A DNA stretch of 64,000 nucleotides from Triticum aestivum (GCF_018294505.1 NC_057808.1:223217325-223281324); one strand, 5' to 3'; counted from the first letter of the stretch, positions 11,505-24,116 are shown. Notes: a model not told the origin generated them from the sequence alone. Translations and numbers: made by a program.

Positions 11505-13559
11505 TGTGGCACCCCGGCTCAGAGCGACCGGTTTACCCTGCATTGCCAGCCCAGAGATCATGTCTTCTGGCAACACACAACATATTGGTACAGAAAACAA
11601 CCGCTTTATTGATGCTAGCGGAACAGAGTTCATATTACAACAGTGGTCGAGGCCAAGCGGCACACTCGGTGCGGCGGAACAATATGTACATTATTTAGTG
11701 AACATAAAGGGGCCTCGACTCGAACAACTACGTGGCAGCGGAATAACGTCATATCAGAAGCTCCATATCAGGGACAATGATGTGGACACGATCTAGACTC
11801 GAACAGCGCTCCTTTCCAACAAGACTTTCCTGAAATCTGGCATGACACGCCAGGTCAGTACATTGAATGTACTTGCAAGCTCACAACAAGCATAATCATA
11901 ATGACAAACAATACCATGATATTTAACCAATTATTAATAATGCAACATTATATGTCAACATGCTGTGATCAAGCCCGAACGTCCCTCAGGACAGCTTACC
12001 AACTGTGATCATCTCTGGACCACATACACACCACCATAGTGGTCTTTCTCAAGAACAACTCGTGATCCTTACGGCGATCACAACCACGGCCATCATTTGG
12101 TCCCAAATACCTCGATGGCCTTTCTGCCATCCATTGACAATGCAAAGTTCATAGCTTAGTGTGCAATTTTTATTAAACGTTGACTCATGGTGGGACCTAG
12201 TACGAGGTGTCCGTGACCGTGGACTCGGCTATCGATAGATTATACACTCTCCAGAGGTAGCACACTGTACCCACACCACGGAACCCATGGCCTCGCATTC
12301 CCATCCGGGTGGACCAATGGCATTCTGACAAAACCCCTCCATTGCCACAACACTCTCCCGGCCACTCCGACCCAAATCCCCAACGGGCTGGTCCTGGGTG
12401 GCCCCGTGTCTACCAAAGACACCCCGACCACCGTCGTGGTCAAAACACTCCCACTCGGGGACTCGGTACCATAATCTCATCAACGAGCACACAAGATTAT
12501 GTGTGCTTACCGGGCCAGGGCAAACACGACATAATCTTCCCTAGATGGAGGCACCGACCAGAGGCCATGTCAATGGACCGAATCAAGGCCTTCCCACAAG
12601 GCAAATGTGGTTGCACTGGAAAGAAACTCAATTCAGCGGCACCATGACCCAGTCAACGGTATATTCAAGTTGAGTTATATTCAGGATTAACTTTTAACTA
12701 AAAATGACCGGTGTCATAGCATGCCATGAAATGCAAAAAACACATGCATCACATATTGATAAAAATGACCGACGTCATCCATATGCACACCAAGCATAAA
12801 CGTCAACAACTCATATTACTCTACTTTCTCAAAATGACTCACAACTTAACCAAGAATATTTTGCAACAAGTTTTATTAATTTCCTACGCAAGAAAGTAAC
12901 TCCGATAAATTTTTCATATGCTTGACCAAAAGATATCATTATTAACAACTCTTAATTTCTTTATCACTAAGTTGGGTTCAAACATTCTGTAAGACAAGTA
13001 ATATGATTAAACAAGTATTTGACAGAATATTTTCTAACAAACTTTTATCAATTTAAGAATGCAAACACAAAGCTTTAAATAATTACTGACATGCATAACA
13101 AAATTATTTCTAACATCACCTCAAATAAATTTTAACTTGCTTTACCCACTTAAACTAGTTTCAACTATTCTGTAAATCAAGCATAACAACTGACCAATAC
13201 TTAACAGAATACAAATAATTCAATAATTATTTAAATGCATGGGTTAACATTTCATTTAAGTGAGAAAATCACAAATATTGGAATGGCATCATAAAAATGT
13301 TGTTGTGGCTTGCCTTAGTGCAGATGAGGTTCACAAGCCTCCTCGTGATCCTCAAGACAAGCCTCACCTTCTGAAAATATTTTTAAACACAAAAAGAGAA
13401 TATCAAGAACACTTCTGAAATTCACCAGAAATTCTAAACAGCTCAGAAAAATCTCATCTTTGGTGAGCTGTTAGATTTCCTTTCAAAGAACACAATGCAA
13501 AAAGAATCATCTCATTTGGACTTATGGTTAAAAAGTTAAAATTGTTTGAAGCTCTGTGG

Positions 13560-14012
13560 NNNNNNNNNNNNNNNNNNNNNNNNNNNNNNNNNNNNNNNNN
13601 NNNNNNNNNNNNNNNNNNNNNNNNNNNNNNNNNNNNNNNNNNNNNNNNNNNNNNNNNNNNNNNNNNNNNNNNNNNNNNNNNNNNNNNNNNNNNNNNNNNN
13701 NNNNNNNNNNNNNNNNNNNNNNNNNNNNNNNNNNNNNNNNNNNNNNNNNNNNNNNNNNNNNNNNNNNNNNNNNNNNNNNNNNNNNNNNNNNNNNNNNNNN
13801 NNNNNNNNNNNNNNNNNNNNNNNNNNNNNNNNNNNNNNNNNNNNNNNNNNNNNNNNNNNNNNNNNNNNNNNNNNNNNNNNNNNNNNNNNNNNNNNNNNNN
13901 NNNNNNNNNNNNNNNNNNNNNNNNNNNNNNNNNNNNNNNNNNNNNNNNNNNNNNNNNNNNNNNNNNNNNNNNNNNNNNNNNNNNNNNNNNNNNNNNNNNN
14001 NNNNNNNNNNNN
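13560..14012. other. Assembly gap (453 N)
   Basis: Unresolved bases inside the 3' LTR, at almost the same LTR position as the gap in the 5' LTR (23343-23532). ORFs drawn through it are meaningless. Confidence 0.99.
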
Positions 14013-14526
14013 ACCGCTTCGCGCGTGTACTGAGTGGCTGACTAGCGGGCCCCGTTAGTCAGGTGGGGGAAGAGGGAGAGAGAAACAGAGAGGGCCGCGG
14101 CTTCGCCGGAGCTCTCGCCGGCGACGAGGGCTCCTTGGCCCAAACGAGAGGGAGGGATTGAGAGAGGGGACGATGGCGCACCTGCCCGTACCCGTAGCGT
14201 GGCTAGGGTGGTCGGACGGCGTCGGAAGCTAGCTCGCAAGCGGAGGCAGAACATGGAGGTCGCCGGAGTTGAGGAAGACGGCGAGCAGAGGTCACTCCAG
14301 AGGCTCCAAGTGGGCGAGATGGCCTCACCGGAGAGAGGCGGAGGCCTTGGAGGGGTCGCCCAGGCCTGGGAGGGGCTGGAGCTACCGCGGCGACCAGAGG
14401 GGATCGCCGGCGAGCTCGAGCTCGGGGACGGAGGCCCGAGGCCTGCCCGGCCGGGCTACGGCTTCCTACTTGATCGTGGGGTGTGTGTGAGTGCTGGATG
14501 GTGCTCAAGGAGGCTGGGGGTGGCTC

Positions 14527-14534
14527 TATTTATA
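14527..14534 (-). promoter_or_regulatory. TATA box in the 3' LTR (- strand)
   Basis: The - strand reads CGCCTATAAATAGAGCC. The same box is at 24117-24124 in the 5' LTR. Transcripts from this copy would leave the element leftward. Confidence 0.65.
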
Positions 14535-15606
14535 GGCGAGCGGCGGGGGTGCTTCGGGCTCCGCCGGTGGACACCTGTCCACGGCACCTGGCGACGAGCA
14601 GCGTCAGCGAGAGGGGGAGAAGGCGACGGAGGTCACGCGGCCACTGTGGGCGAGCGGAGACGAGCACATGATCAAGGGGATGGCGATGAGCACAGTGCGC
14701 TCCGCACTGTTGGGCTGGCCGGACCTTGCCCGTGCTCGCTGCGGCGAGCTCCGGCGTCGGCGAGTGCCAGGGAGGAGTTAAGGACGTCGAGACAATGATG
14801 GTGGCAGGGTTTGGCATGGTTGGGCAGGCGGGGGAAGCGAGCACGCTCGAACAGAGCACTCGGCGTCACCCAGAGCGCGTCGACACACATGCCTGGCATC
14901 GTGGACACGCGTGGTCACCGCGCGAACTCTCTCCTCAGGCCAACCTTCGTCCAAAAATCATGTCTGGCATGTTGTTCGTGGTAGTTTTGAAGTTTCCACG
15001 GTTTGGTTTGGATCCAGGTGCAGCAGAGAAGATTTTACAAGCCAGGTAAGTTTCTGGTCAGTAACTTTGTGATGTTACTATGGTCAAATGGCTGGGAGTT
15101 TGGGGCTGTGCTTTGGAGGCTAGTTATAAGTTACTAATGTAAAGATGCACAAGAAAGTTCAGGTCAAATGGAGCAAGTAAAATCGTAGTTGCTGTAGAAA
15201 CCACCATTTCTGTCTAGAACAGAAAAGATTTTCTGTAGCAAAAATATTCCAAAAAGTTATGAGATATTTTTGCTCAGGGAGGCGCCCTAGGGTCCCTAGA
15301 ATATTTGTGAATTATCTTAGAATTTTTTGAGCCATAAAAATTAGGGTTGCCTTGAAGCAAACAGATCTGGCTTAGGGGTTTTGAGAGAAAATGAATATTT
15401 TTCATTTAAGAAAAATATTCCAAAGGTTATTTTGTGGTGGATCAGAAGTGAAGTGATGGTTTGGGAGAGAAGTGAACACTTGGGTGAAAGCCAAGGATGC
15501 CCAAGTGTTTAAGTCCAAATGAAAAGATTCAGAAACTCCAAGTTTAAAAAACTTTCAAATGAAATTTCAAGCAAATGAGAAAAAGGGCAAAAACCAGGCT
15601 GTCACA

Positions 15607-15620
15607 AACCTCCCCCACTT
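15607..15620 (-). other. Polypurine tract of the Gypsy element
   Basis: The - strand reads AAGTGGGGGAGGTT immediately before the 3' LTR start TGTGACAG, which is the expected place for plus-strand priming. Confidence 0.8.
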
Positions 15621-18405
15621 AGAATGAATCTCGTCCTCGAGATTCGGTTGCTTGGGAAAACCACTCTGGATACTGACTCTTAATGAACTCTTCCTGCTCC
15701 CAAGTTGTTTCTGACTCGGTGTGATGCTCCCACTGAACTTTGAAATTTTTTCTGACTTTGCTGCGAGTGACCCTTTCCACTTGATCCAAAATTTTGGACG
15801 ATCTTTCTTCACAAGTTAAATCCTTTGCCAATTCTATCTCGGCCATTGCAGTCCTTTTCTCAGGCGGGGATATGCATCGTCTCAATTGCGAAACATGGAA
15901 CACATTGTGTATTTCTGACAACTCCGGGGGTAGTTCCAGTTGGTATGCAACCGTACCCACTTGATACATAATTGAGAATGGACCAATGAATCTGGGTGCC
16001 AGCTCTCCACGAGTCTGAAATCGCTTAACTCTTTTCATAGGAGTGACTCGGAGGTACACATGTTCTCCGGGTTCAAAACTGACCTGCCGGTGCTTTGCAT
16101 CATAATAACTCTTCTGACGGGATTTGGCAAATTGCAGTCGGTCTCTGATTTCCCTGACTTGTTTCTCGGCTTCCATCATGAGATCGGTTCCGAAGATATG
16201 GCTATCTCCAGCTTGAGACCAATTTAGAGGAGTGCGGCACTTACGACCATATAGAGCTTCATAGGGTGACATCTTTAGACTGGTCTGGAAACTGTTGTTA
16301 TACGAGAACTCGGCGTATGGCAAGCAATCTTCCCAGTTCGCCCCGTTGGCTAGCACATAGGCTCGCAACATATCTTCGAGTATTTGATTTACTCGCTCTG
16401 TCTGACCGTCCGTCTGGGGGTGATAAGTAGTACTATATTTTAGTGCTGTCCCCAAGGCTTGATGGAGGCGGGACCAGAAAGCGGAGGTAAACAAAGAACC
16501 TCGGTCGGAAGTGATAGTCCGGGGTACCCCATGCAGACTGACGATTCTGGATACATACAGGTGCGCTAGTTCATTTGCTCTGTATCTGGTGCTGACCGGG
16601 ATGAAATGAGCAACCTTGGTTAGGGTGTCCACTATAACCCAGATTGCGTCTTTGCCTCGCTGAGTCCTAGGCAATCCGGTGATGAAGTCCATGCAAACAT
16701 CATCCCATTTCCATTGTGAAACTGGCAGTGGTTGGAGAAGTCCGGCTGGCTTCTGATGCTCTGCTTTCACCTTGTTGCATAGGTCGCAACAGGCTACAAA
16801 ATAAGCAATGTCTTTCTTCATCCCATTCCACCAGAATATTTGTTTAAGGTCTTCATACATTTTCGTACTTCCCGAATGAATGGAATACGAGGATTCGTGT
16901 TCTTCTGACAAGATTTTCCTCTTTAAGTCCGGTTGATTTGGTACACAAATTCGTTCACGGAATCGGAGGGTACCGAAGTTGTCCTTGAAGAAATCTGGGG
17001 GCTGCCTTGCATGTTTTTGTAGCTTGGCGTCATCTGGCTGGGCCTTGCGGATTTCCATCTCAAGTGTGGGGGTAACTTCCAAAATATTAGTGAGGCCAGC
17101 ATCCATGATGACCATGTTGAGCTGAGCGATCTCCTCCTGAAGTTCGGTAGGCAATGATTTTAACATGACATTTAAGCTGACGGGCTTTCGACTGAGCGCA
17201 TCGGCAACGACGTTGGCCTTGCCTGGATGGTAATTTATTCCAAGGTCATAATCCTTGACCAACTCTAACCATCTTCGCTGACGGAGATTTAAATCTGGCC
17301 GAGTGAAGATGTACTTGAGGCTTTTGTGGTTGGTAAAAATTTGGCACCTTTTTCCAATGAGATAGTGTCTCCAAATTTTTAATGCATGAACCACTGCAGC
17401 CAATTCCAAATCATGAGTAGGATAATTTCCCTCATGTGGTCGTAGTTGTCGTGATGCATAGGCTACTACCTTGCCGTCTTGCATCAATACACAACCAATA
17501 CCTTGTCTGGAGGCATCGCAGTACACGTCGAAGCTGCGATAAATGTCTGGAAGAGTCAATACGGGTGCGGTTGTCAGACGCGTCTTTAGCTCATAAAAAC
17601 TCTTCTCACAGTCCTTGGTCCACTCAAACTTTGTATCCTTTTTTAGCAGTTCCGTCATAGGTTTAGCAATTTTGGAAAACCCTTCAATGAAACGACGATA
17701 GTATCCAGCTAATCCAAGGAAACTCCGGATCTGTGTTACAGTCGTGGGCGGTACCCAATCGAGCACATCCTTTACTTTGCTCGGGTCCACGGCTATGCCT
17801 TCGGCGGATAATACATGCCCGAGAAACCCAACTTTCTTGAGCCAAAATTCACACTTACTGAACTTGGCGTATAGCTGATGGTTGCGGAGCCATTGTAGCA
17901 CTGCCCGGAGGTGATCCTTATGCTCTTCTTCACTCTTGGAGTAAATGAGGATGTCGTCGATAAAGACTACCACAAATTTGTCCAGGAAGTCCATGAACAC
18001 CTTGTTCATCATATGCATGAAGAAGGAAGGGGCATTGGTGAGACCAAAGGACATCACAGTATATTCATAAAGACCGTATCGTGTAGTGAATGCGGTCTTA
18101 GGAATATCTTCCCTTTTAGTCTTGAGCTGATGATACCCGGTCCGTAAATCAATTTTTGAGAATACTTTAGCCCCACTGAGCTGATCGAACAGATCATCAA
18201 TCCTTGGCAGTGGGTATTTATTTTTGATGGTGACCTCATTCAGCTGGTGATAATCTATGCACATACGGAGACTGCCATCCTTTTTACCCACGAAGATTGC
18301 AGGTGACCCCCACGGTGAAGAGCTGGGACGAATATAACCTTTCCGGAGTAATTCGTCAAGCTGTTTCTTTAGTTCCACTAATTCTGATGAGGGCATCCGG
18401 AACAC
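15619..18405 (-). CDS. Gypsy Pol: RT, RNase H, integrase and chromodomain
   Basis: This 928-residue open frame covers the C-terminal part of the polyprotein; the Met counted as residue 1 lies inside Pol and is not a true start. Reverse transcriptase spans about residues 1-235 (KIDL Asp near 86, FIDD at 148-151). RNase H spans about 290-405: CDAS Asp 297 and ELAA Glu 334 are present, but the usual TDHKSL motif reads TNHKSL, so one catalytic Asp is Asn (359). The integrase zinc finger is near 503-543 (His 503, His 510, Cys 540, Cys 543). The D-D-35-E core is Asp 573, Asp 634 and Glu 670. A GPF motif lies at 808-810 and a chromodomain-like tail at about 870-910. The frame is cut from protease upstream by a frameshift near 18400. 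The stop overlaps the polypurine tract region. Confidence 0.9.
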   Translation of the reverse strand: MFRMPSSELVELKKQLDELLRKGYIRPSSSPWGSPAIFVGKKDGSLRMCIDYHQLNEVTIKNKYPLPRIDDLFDQLSGAKVFSKIDLRTGYHQLKTKREDIPKTAFTTRYGLYEYTVMSFGLTNAPSFFMHMMNKVFMDFLDKFVVVFIDDILIYSKSEEEHKDHLRAVLQWLRNHQLYAKFSKCEFWLKKVGFLGHVLSAEGIAVDPSKVKDVLDWVPPTTVTQIRSFLGLAGYYRRFIEGFSKIAKPMTELLKKDTKFEWTKDCEKSFYELKTRLTTAPVLTLPDIYRSFDVYCDASRQGIGCVLMQDGKVVAYASRQLRPHEGNYPTHDLELAAVVHALKIWRHYLIGKRCQIFTNHKSLKYIFTRPDLNLRQRRWLELVKDYDLGINYHPGKANVVADALSRKPVSLNVMLKSLPTELQEEIAQLNMVIMDAGLTNILEVTPTLEMEIRKAQPDDAKLQKHARQPPDFFKDNFGTLRFRERICVPNQPDLKRKILSEEHESSYSIHSGSTKMYEDLKQIFWWNGMKKDIAYFVACCDLCNKVKAEHQKPAGLLQPLPVSQWKWDDVCMDFITGLPRTQRGKDAIWVIVDTLTKVAHFIPVSTRYRANELAHLYVSRIVSLHGVPRTITSDRGSLFTSAFWSRLHQALGTALKYSTTYHPQTDGQTERVNQILEDMLRAYVLANGANWEDCLPYAEFSYNNSFQTSLKMSPYEALYGRKCRTPLNWSQAGDSHIFGTDLMMEAEKQVREIRDRLQFAKSRQKSYYDAKHRQVSFEPGEHVYLRVTPMKRVKRFQTRGELAPRFIGPFSIMYQVGTVAYQLELPPELSEIHNVFHVSQLRRCISPPEKRTAMAEIELAKDLTCEERSSKILDQVERVTRSKVRKNFKVQWEHHTESETTWEQEEFIKSQYPEWFSQATESRGRDSF

Positions 18406-19115
18406 TTCTTGTATAATGGTGCGGTTCCGGGCACAAGATCTATGGCAAATTCCAGTTCCCGATCTGGTGGCATGCCTGGCAGTTCTTCTGGAAACACATC
18501 AGGGTACTCACTGACCACAGGAATAAATTCCAATTCAACCACAGTAGTGCACACTAGTTTTGGCTTGGGTATATGTTTGCGAGCATAGAATTTGGTGAGC
18601 TGCCCATTTAGACCCGTTAAATTGACTTCTCGGGTTGCACAGTTTATACAAACTTGATATTTGGTCAGCCAATTCATTCCCAATATAATATCCAACTGTT
18701 CAGACTCAATGATTATCAGAGATGTTGGAAAGTGGACCCCGTTGATATTGATCTCCAGATCACGGCAGACTAGATTGCTCTTGATTATAGATCCCGGGGT
18801 TTGTACCAGCATATTTTTGCCCAAAATTGTGCAAGGAAAATTATTTTGGGCGGCAAAACTCCGAGAAATAAAAGAATGGGAAGCCCCAGAGTCAAATAAA
18901 ATTACTGCAGGTATGTCATTAACAGAAAACACACCAATGACGACTTCTGGCTTCTCTTGGGATTCATCGGCGGAGATATGATTCACGTGCCCAGTGAAGT
19001 TTTGCTGGGTTGGCCCTGACTCCATAAAGTTGACTTGTGGCCTGCTCAGCGCATTCACTTTGTAGTTCTTGGGCACTGTTTGGCATAATGTCCGGGCTGC
19101 CCGCAAGTGAAACAA
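18378..19115 (-). CDS. Gypsy protease and start of the RT region (broken frame)
   Basis: The frame holds a retropepsin-like aspartic protease with FDSGASHSF as the active site and ILGMNWL as the flap-side motif. It ends in the linker that leads into RT ([13 protein letters not shown], a usual Gypsy motif). The first 20 or so residues are an out-of-frame reading of the Gag zinc knuckle, so the real junction with gag is a frameshift near 19060-19070. A second frameshift near 18400 separates it from Pol. It overlaps both neighbours only because of these shifts. Confidence 0.85.
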   Translation of the reverse strand: MFHLRAARTLCQTVPKNYKVNALSRPQVNFMESGPTQQNFTGHVNHISADESQEKPEVVIGVFSVNDIPAVILFDSGASHSFISRSFAAQNNFPCTILGKNMLVQTPGSIIKSNLVCRDLEININGVHFPTSLIIIESEQLDIILGMNWLTKYQVCINCATREVNLTGLNGQLTKFYARKHIPKPKLVCTTVVELEFIPVVSEYPDVFPEELPGMPPDRELEFAIDLVPGTAPLYKKCSGCPHQN

Positions 19116-19564
19116 GAATTATTGCACTGCCACTCCTCATGCATTGGATTGGCCACAACATTCTTGATTTGAGTGGTGGTCTTGTTAACATTATGCTGCC
19201 AATTTGGCCGGTATTCCACCTGAGTCTGCTGCCAGGTACGAGCCTTTTGCATAGGTTGCCCATCCTTCTTTGGCTCAAACTTGCGCTTGTTGTCGTTAAC
19301 AGGCCGATTATCTGATATAAGCTTGTGTTCCCGTTCAGCAATGAATGCCTTGTCTACCAGAGTTTGGAAATCCGTGAAATCAAACATACTGAGAGCACAC
19401 CAAAGTTGCGGATTTAAACCTCCAAGAAATCTGTCCATCTTCCTTTCTTTGGTGGCTACGTCATACAAAAAGTAACGGGCCAGATGATTGAATTTTTGCA
19501 GATACTCAGCCACAGATTGATTTCCTTGGACAAGCGCGAGAAATTCACGCTGCTTGGCCTTCAT
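19055..19564 (-). CDS. Gypsy Gag, C-terminal fragment with zinc knuckle
   Basis: It contains the second half of the Retrotrans_gag domain (FLALVQGNQSVAEYLQKF, a family-typical motif), a basic linker, and one CX2CX4HX4C knuckle ([14 protein letters not shown]). The start at 19564 is only the first Met after a frameshift. The frame ends just after the knuckle, where another shift separates it from protease. Confidence 0.85.
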   Translation of the reverse strand: MKAKQREFLALVQGNQSVAEYLQKFNHLARYFLYDVATKERKMDRFLGGLNPQLWCALSMFDFTDFQTLVDKAFIAEREHKLISDNRPVNDNKRKFEPKKDGQPMQKARTWQQTQVEYRPNWQHNVNKTTTQIKNVVANPMHEEWQCNNSCFTCGQPGHYAKQCPRTTK

Positions 19565-20124
19565 AACTCCAGTAGGGATGTGATATTTGCGGAATTATCC
19601 TTGAATTTTTCCCAGGTGACTTCCTCATCAATCGGCCACATGGCTTTTGTATTTTCCCACCATATGGCAGCCGCGCCTTCAAGGTAATGGGTTGCAAATG
19701 GGACTTTATCATTTCCTTCAGTACGGGCGATCTCAAGCTTTTTCTCCATGGTGCGCAACCAATCGTTTGCATCCAATGGGTCAACAACCTGACTGAAATT
19801 GGGTGGATTGGTCCTCTGAAAATCTGACAGCTTTGAGTGATAACCATTCTGATTTCCATTTTGTCCAACTATAGCTTGCACACTTCTCAATATTTCAATC
19901 AGATCATTGTTCCTTTTTTCTTCAAACATACGCAAAAATTGCTCGGTGGAGGGTGGATCAGGCGGAGGAGGTGGTGGCTGAACGTACGGCTCGGGAGAAT
20001 ATCCTGCCTGTCGTGCGGAACGACGAACAGGAGTTCCCTCACGAACATTGCTACTGCCACCTCCCCGCGTCATCCTATTGAGTATTTTTCCCAAGGCAAC
20101 GAAATCGAGATGAGAGACATCCAA
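19561..20124 (-). CDS. Gypsy Gag, N-terminal fragment
   Basis: The 187-residue ORF has a Pro-rich N-terminus (residues 40-60) and the first half of the Retrotrans_gag domain (WLRTMEKKLEIA, then GAAAIWWE). A shift near 19592-19600 sends the frame to an early stop. The Met at 20124 is a plausible true gag start: it opens the first long frame after the extra ORF, about 210 bp downstream of its stop. Confidence 0.8.
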   Translation of the reverse strand: MDVSHLDFVALGKILNRMTRGGGSSNVREGTPVRRSARQAGYSPEPYVQPPPPPPDPPSTEQFLRMFEEKRNNDLIEILRSVQAIVGQNGNQNGYHSKLSDFQRTNPPNFSQVVDPLDANDWLRTMEKKLEIARTEGNDKVPFATHYLEGAAAIWWENTKAMWPIDEEVTWEKFKDNSANITSLLEL

Positions 20125-20334
20125 GAATAAAATTGGGGAAAAGCCAGCAACAATTCTCGAAAAAGAGAAAAGAGCGAAGAGAATACGGCGATTAAAGTCC
20201 CATCATAATTATACATAGACTCATACATGAAAATTTAACAACCTGACTGGTTCCACTACTCTCATACATGAAGCATCATGACTCGTACAACTACATCCGT
20301 ACACCATCTAGACGACTGCGAATACTCAAAGACA

Positions 20335-21147
20335 CTACTGCTCTGCTGGTGCTGCGGTGTCCTCCCCTGAAGCGGTCTCAGATCCTGAACTGATGTAGTT
20401 AACGGAAACCTCCGGGTTAAAGGTAACACGACGACGCTGCCTCGAGGGATCTCCCTCAGGGGCAGGGGTAGGATGAAGCATCGGGGCTGTAGGGGTAGCA
20501 AGAAGTGAGACCCACTCGGCAGGAGTACTGAGAGGGTTCACGGCCGGAACGCCTGTGCTACTCGGGGGAGTAACCGGCGAAATAGGGGAGCTAGAGCTAA
20601 CTGGGACATAAGGGGTAAATCCCAGTGAGGATGGAGTAGTGGTGGATCTAGTAGTGACCAAGGTAGCGGCTAAAGCAGTACGGGCACGAGTCAGCTCTCG
20701 AGCCAGCTCGTGGATCATCAGATAGCTAGCAGTGATATAGCGAGCAAGATGGCTAGCAACACTACCACACTCTGGGTTAACGAGAGGAAAACAGACACGA
20801 CCGTTGTCGTGCAGAGATGGGTAGTAATAGAATCCTGGGTGATGTTGCATTTCAACCTCGGTATAACGAAGCTCGACAAGGACCTCAAATGCGGCAAACT
20901 GGACAGCCTGAGAAGCGGTGGAGGCGTAACCGCTCCGAGAAGTGCGAGTGTAAGAGCCGGAATCGGAACTGGTGCGCAGAGTAACCACTGCGTGATACTC
21001 ATACACCGAGTCTGCTAGACGCTCCTGGTACACACGGTAGACTGGTTCGTCTCCGTGAGGGTACAGCCGACGCCACACGTTGCAGAGAAGGTGCGGTGAC
21101 GTGTATGGCATCAACCGCAACTGGCACGGACACGGCATCGGAGCCAT
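20335..21147 (-). CDS. Extra ORF between primer site and gag (ORF0-like)
   Basis: This 270-residue ORF starts about 150 bp inside the 5' LTR and primer site and is read in the same direction as gag. It is intact, unlike gag-pol. The N-terminal 150 residues are rich in aromatic and charged residues (for example FYYYPSLHDNGRVCFP). The C-terminal 120 are Ser/Thr/Pro-rich and end in an acidic tail. I see no catalytic motif, zinc knuckle or membrane segment. An ORF at this position is, as I recall, described for rice RIRE3/RIRE8-type elements, with unknown function. It could be a leader-encoded Gag accessory protein. Confidence 0.7.
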   Translation of the reverse strand: MAPMPCPCQLRLMPYTSPHLLCNVWRRLYPHGDEPVYRVYQERLADSVYEYHAVVTLRTSSDSGSYTRTSRSGYASTASQAVQFAAFEVLVELRYTEVEMQHHPGFYYYPSLHDNGRVCFPLVNPECGSVASHLARYITASYLMIHELARELTRARTALAATLVTTRSTTTPSSLGFTPYVPVSSSSPISPVTPPSSTGVPAVNPLSTPAEWVSLLATPTAPMLHPTPAPEGDPSRQRRRVTFNPEVSVNYISSGSETASGEDTAAPAEQ

Positions 21148-21299
21148 CTACACTCACAACCATTAACAGGTTAGCATAAAAATAATAATCAAATGACTAC
21201 AATGCAACAACCAGCTATAACTGCTACCGACACTCACATTTACTCGTGTCTAGCGTCCAGTTAACACGTCGTAGTCTAGCGTGGCCTACAGTCAGCACG

Positions 21300-21311
21300 G
21301 CTTTGATACCA
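21300..21311 (-). other. Primer binding site, initiator Met tRNA type
   Basis: The - strand reads TGGTATCAAAGC five bases inside the 5' LTR border. This differs at one base from TGGTATCAGAGC, the complement of the plant initiator tRNA-Met 3' end. Confidence 0.8.
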
Positions 21312-23342
21312 ACCGTTGTGGCACCCCGGCTCAGAGCGACCGGTTTACCCTGCATTGCCAGCCCAGAGATCATGTCTTCTGGCAACACACAACATATTGG
21401 TACAGAAAACAACCGCTTTATTGATGCTAGCGGAACAGAGTTCATATTACAACAGTGGTCGAGGCCAAGCGGCACACTCGGTGCGGCGGAACAATATGTA
21501 CATTATTTAGTGAACATAAAGGGGCCTCGACTCGAACAACTACATGGCAGCGGAATAACGTCGTAGCGGAAGCTCCATATCACAGGGACACTGATGTGGA
21601 CACGATCTAGACTCGAACAGCGCTCCTTTCCAACGAGACTTTCCTGAAATCTGGCATGACACGCCAGGTCAGTACATTGAATGTACTTGCAAGCTCACAA
21701 CAAGCATAATCATAATGACAAACAATACCATGATATTTAACCAATTATTAATAATGCAACATTATATGTCAACATGCTGTGATCAAGCCCGAACGTCCCT
21801 CAGGACAGCTTACCAATTGTGATCATCTCTGGACCACATACACACCACCATAGTGGTCTTTCTCAAGAACAACTCGTGATTCTTACCGCGATCACAACCA
21901 CGACCATCATTTGGTCCCAAATACCTCGATGGCCTTTCTGCCATCCATTGACAATGCAAAGTTCATAGCTTAGTGTGCAATTTTTATTAAACATTGACTC
22001 ATGGTGGGACCTAGTACGAGGTGTCTGTGACCGTGGACTCGGCTATCGATAGATTATACACTCTCCAGAGGTAGCACACTATACCCACACCACGGAACCC
22101 ATGGCCTCGCATTCCCATTCGGGTGGACCAACGGCATTCCGACAAAACCCCTCCATTGCCACAGCACTCTCCCGGCCACTCCGACCCAAATCCCCAACGG
22201 GCTGGTCCTGGGTGGCCCCGTGTCTACCAAAGACACCCCGACCACCGTCGTGGTCAAAACACTCCCACTCGGGGACTCGGTACCATAATCTCATCAACGA
22301 GCACACAAGATTATGTGTGCTTACCGGGCCAGGGCAAACACGACATAATCTTCCCTAGATGGAGGCACCGACCAGAGGCCGTGTCAATGGACTGAATCAA
22401 GGCCTTCCCACAAGGCAAATGTGGTTGCACTGGAAAGAAACTCAATTCAGCGGCACGATGACCCAGTCAACGGTACATTCAAGTTGAGTTATATTCAGGA
22501 TTAACTTTTAACTAAAAATGACCGGTGTCATAGCATGCCATGAAATGCAAAAAAACACATGCATCACATATTGATAAAAATGACCGACGTCATCCATATG
22601 CACACCAAGCATAAACGTCAACAACTCATATTACTCTACTTGCTCAAAATGACTCACAACTTAACCAAAATATTTTAAAACAAGTTTTATTAATTTCCTA
22701 CGCAAGAAAGTAACTCCGATAAATTTTTCATATGCTTGACCAAAAGATATCATTATCAACAACTCTTAATTTCTTTATCACTAAGTTGGGTTCAAACATT
22801 CTGTAAGACAAGTAATATGATTAAACAAGTATTTGACAGAATATTTTCTAACAAATTTTTATCAATTTAAGAATGCAAACACAAAGCTTTAAATAATTAC
22901 TCACATGCATAACAAAATTATTTCTAACATCACCTGAAATAAATTTTAACTTGCTTTACCCACTCAAACTAGTTTCAACTATTCTGTAAATCAAGCATAA
23001 CAACTGACCAATACTTAACAAAATACAAATAATTCAATAATTATTTAAATGCATGGGTTAATCATTTCATTTAAGTGAGGAAATCACAAATATTGAAATG
23101 GCATCATAAAAATGTTGCTGTGGCTTGCCTTAGTGCAGATGAGGTTCACAAGCCTCCTGGTGATCCTCGAGAGAAGCCTCACCTTCTGAAAATAATTTTA
23201 AACACAAAAAGAGAATATCAAGAACACTTCTGAAATTCACCAGAAATTCTAAACAGCTCAGAAAAATTTCATCTTTGGTGAGCTATTAGATTTCCTTTCA
23301 AGGAACACAGTGCAAAAAGATTCATCTCATTTGGACTTATGG

Positions 23343-23532
23343 NNNNNNNNNNNNNNNNNNNNNNNNNNNNNNNNNNNNNNNNNNNNNNNNNNNNNNNNNN
23401 NNNNNNNNNNNNNNNNNNNNNNNNNNNNNNNNNNNNNNNNNNNNNNNNNNNNNNNNNNNNNNNNNNNNNNNNNNNNNNNNNNNNNNNNNNNNNNNNNNNN
23501 NNNNNNNNNNNNNNNNNNNNNNNNNNNNNNNN
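23343..23532. other. Assembly gap (190 N)
   Basis: The gap is at the LTR position equivalent to 13560-14012 and is followed by a poly-G run, which suggests sequencing dropout at G-rich DNA. Confidence 0.99.
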
Positions 23533-24116
23533 AATAAAAAGAAACAGCTGGGGGGGGGGGGTGACGTCGAAGGCGTAAAGCCCAGGGGCGCCACCACTCG
23601 TACCGCTTCGCGCATGTACAGAGTGGTTGACTAGCTGGCCCCGTTAGTCAGGTGGGGGAAGAGGGAGAGAGAAACAGAGAGGGCCGCGGCTTCGCCGGAG
23701 CTCTCGCCGGCGACGAGGGCTCCTTGGCCCAAACGAGAGGGAGGGATTGAGAGAAGGGACGATGGCGCACCTGCCCGTACCCATAGCGTGGCTAGGGGTG
23801 GTCGGACGGCGTCGGAAACTAGCTCGCAAGCGGAGGCAGAACATGGAGGTCACCGGAGTTGAGGAAGACGGCGAGCAGAGGTCACTCCAGAGGCTCCAAG
23901 TGGGCGAGATGGCCTCACCGGAGAGAGGCGGAGGCCTTGGAGGGGTCGCCCAGGCCTGGGAGGGCCTGGAGCTACCGCGGCGACCAGAGGGGATCGCTGG
24001 CGAGCTCGAGCTTGGGGACGGCGGCCCGAGGCCTGCCCGGCTGGGCTACGGCTTCCTACTCGATCGTGGGGTGTGTGTGAGTGCTGGATGGTGCTCGAGG
24101 AGGCTGGGGGTGGCTC

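Larger units (their letters stand above)
11505..15606 (-). repeat. 3' LTR of the Gypsy element
   Basis: It spans 4102 bp including 453 N (13560-14012). It begins TGTGGCACCCCGG and ends GCTGTCACA on the + strand, and matches 21317-25196 throughout the readable parts. The GC-rich third (14013-14950) is the promoter and leader area. Long + strand ORFs there are antisense to the element and are not credible genes. Confidence 0.9.

Noticed and set aside
13524..14058. ORFs spanning the N gap (also at 23310-23615 and 25207-25899)
   Set aside because: Translated N bases give no information.
14199..14798. 199-codon + strand ORF in the GC-rich part of the Gypsy 3' LTR, and its twin at 23747-24385
   Set aside because: It is antisense to the element, present only because the LTR is GC-rich, and has no family features.
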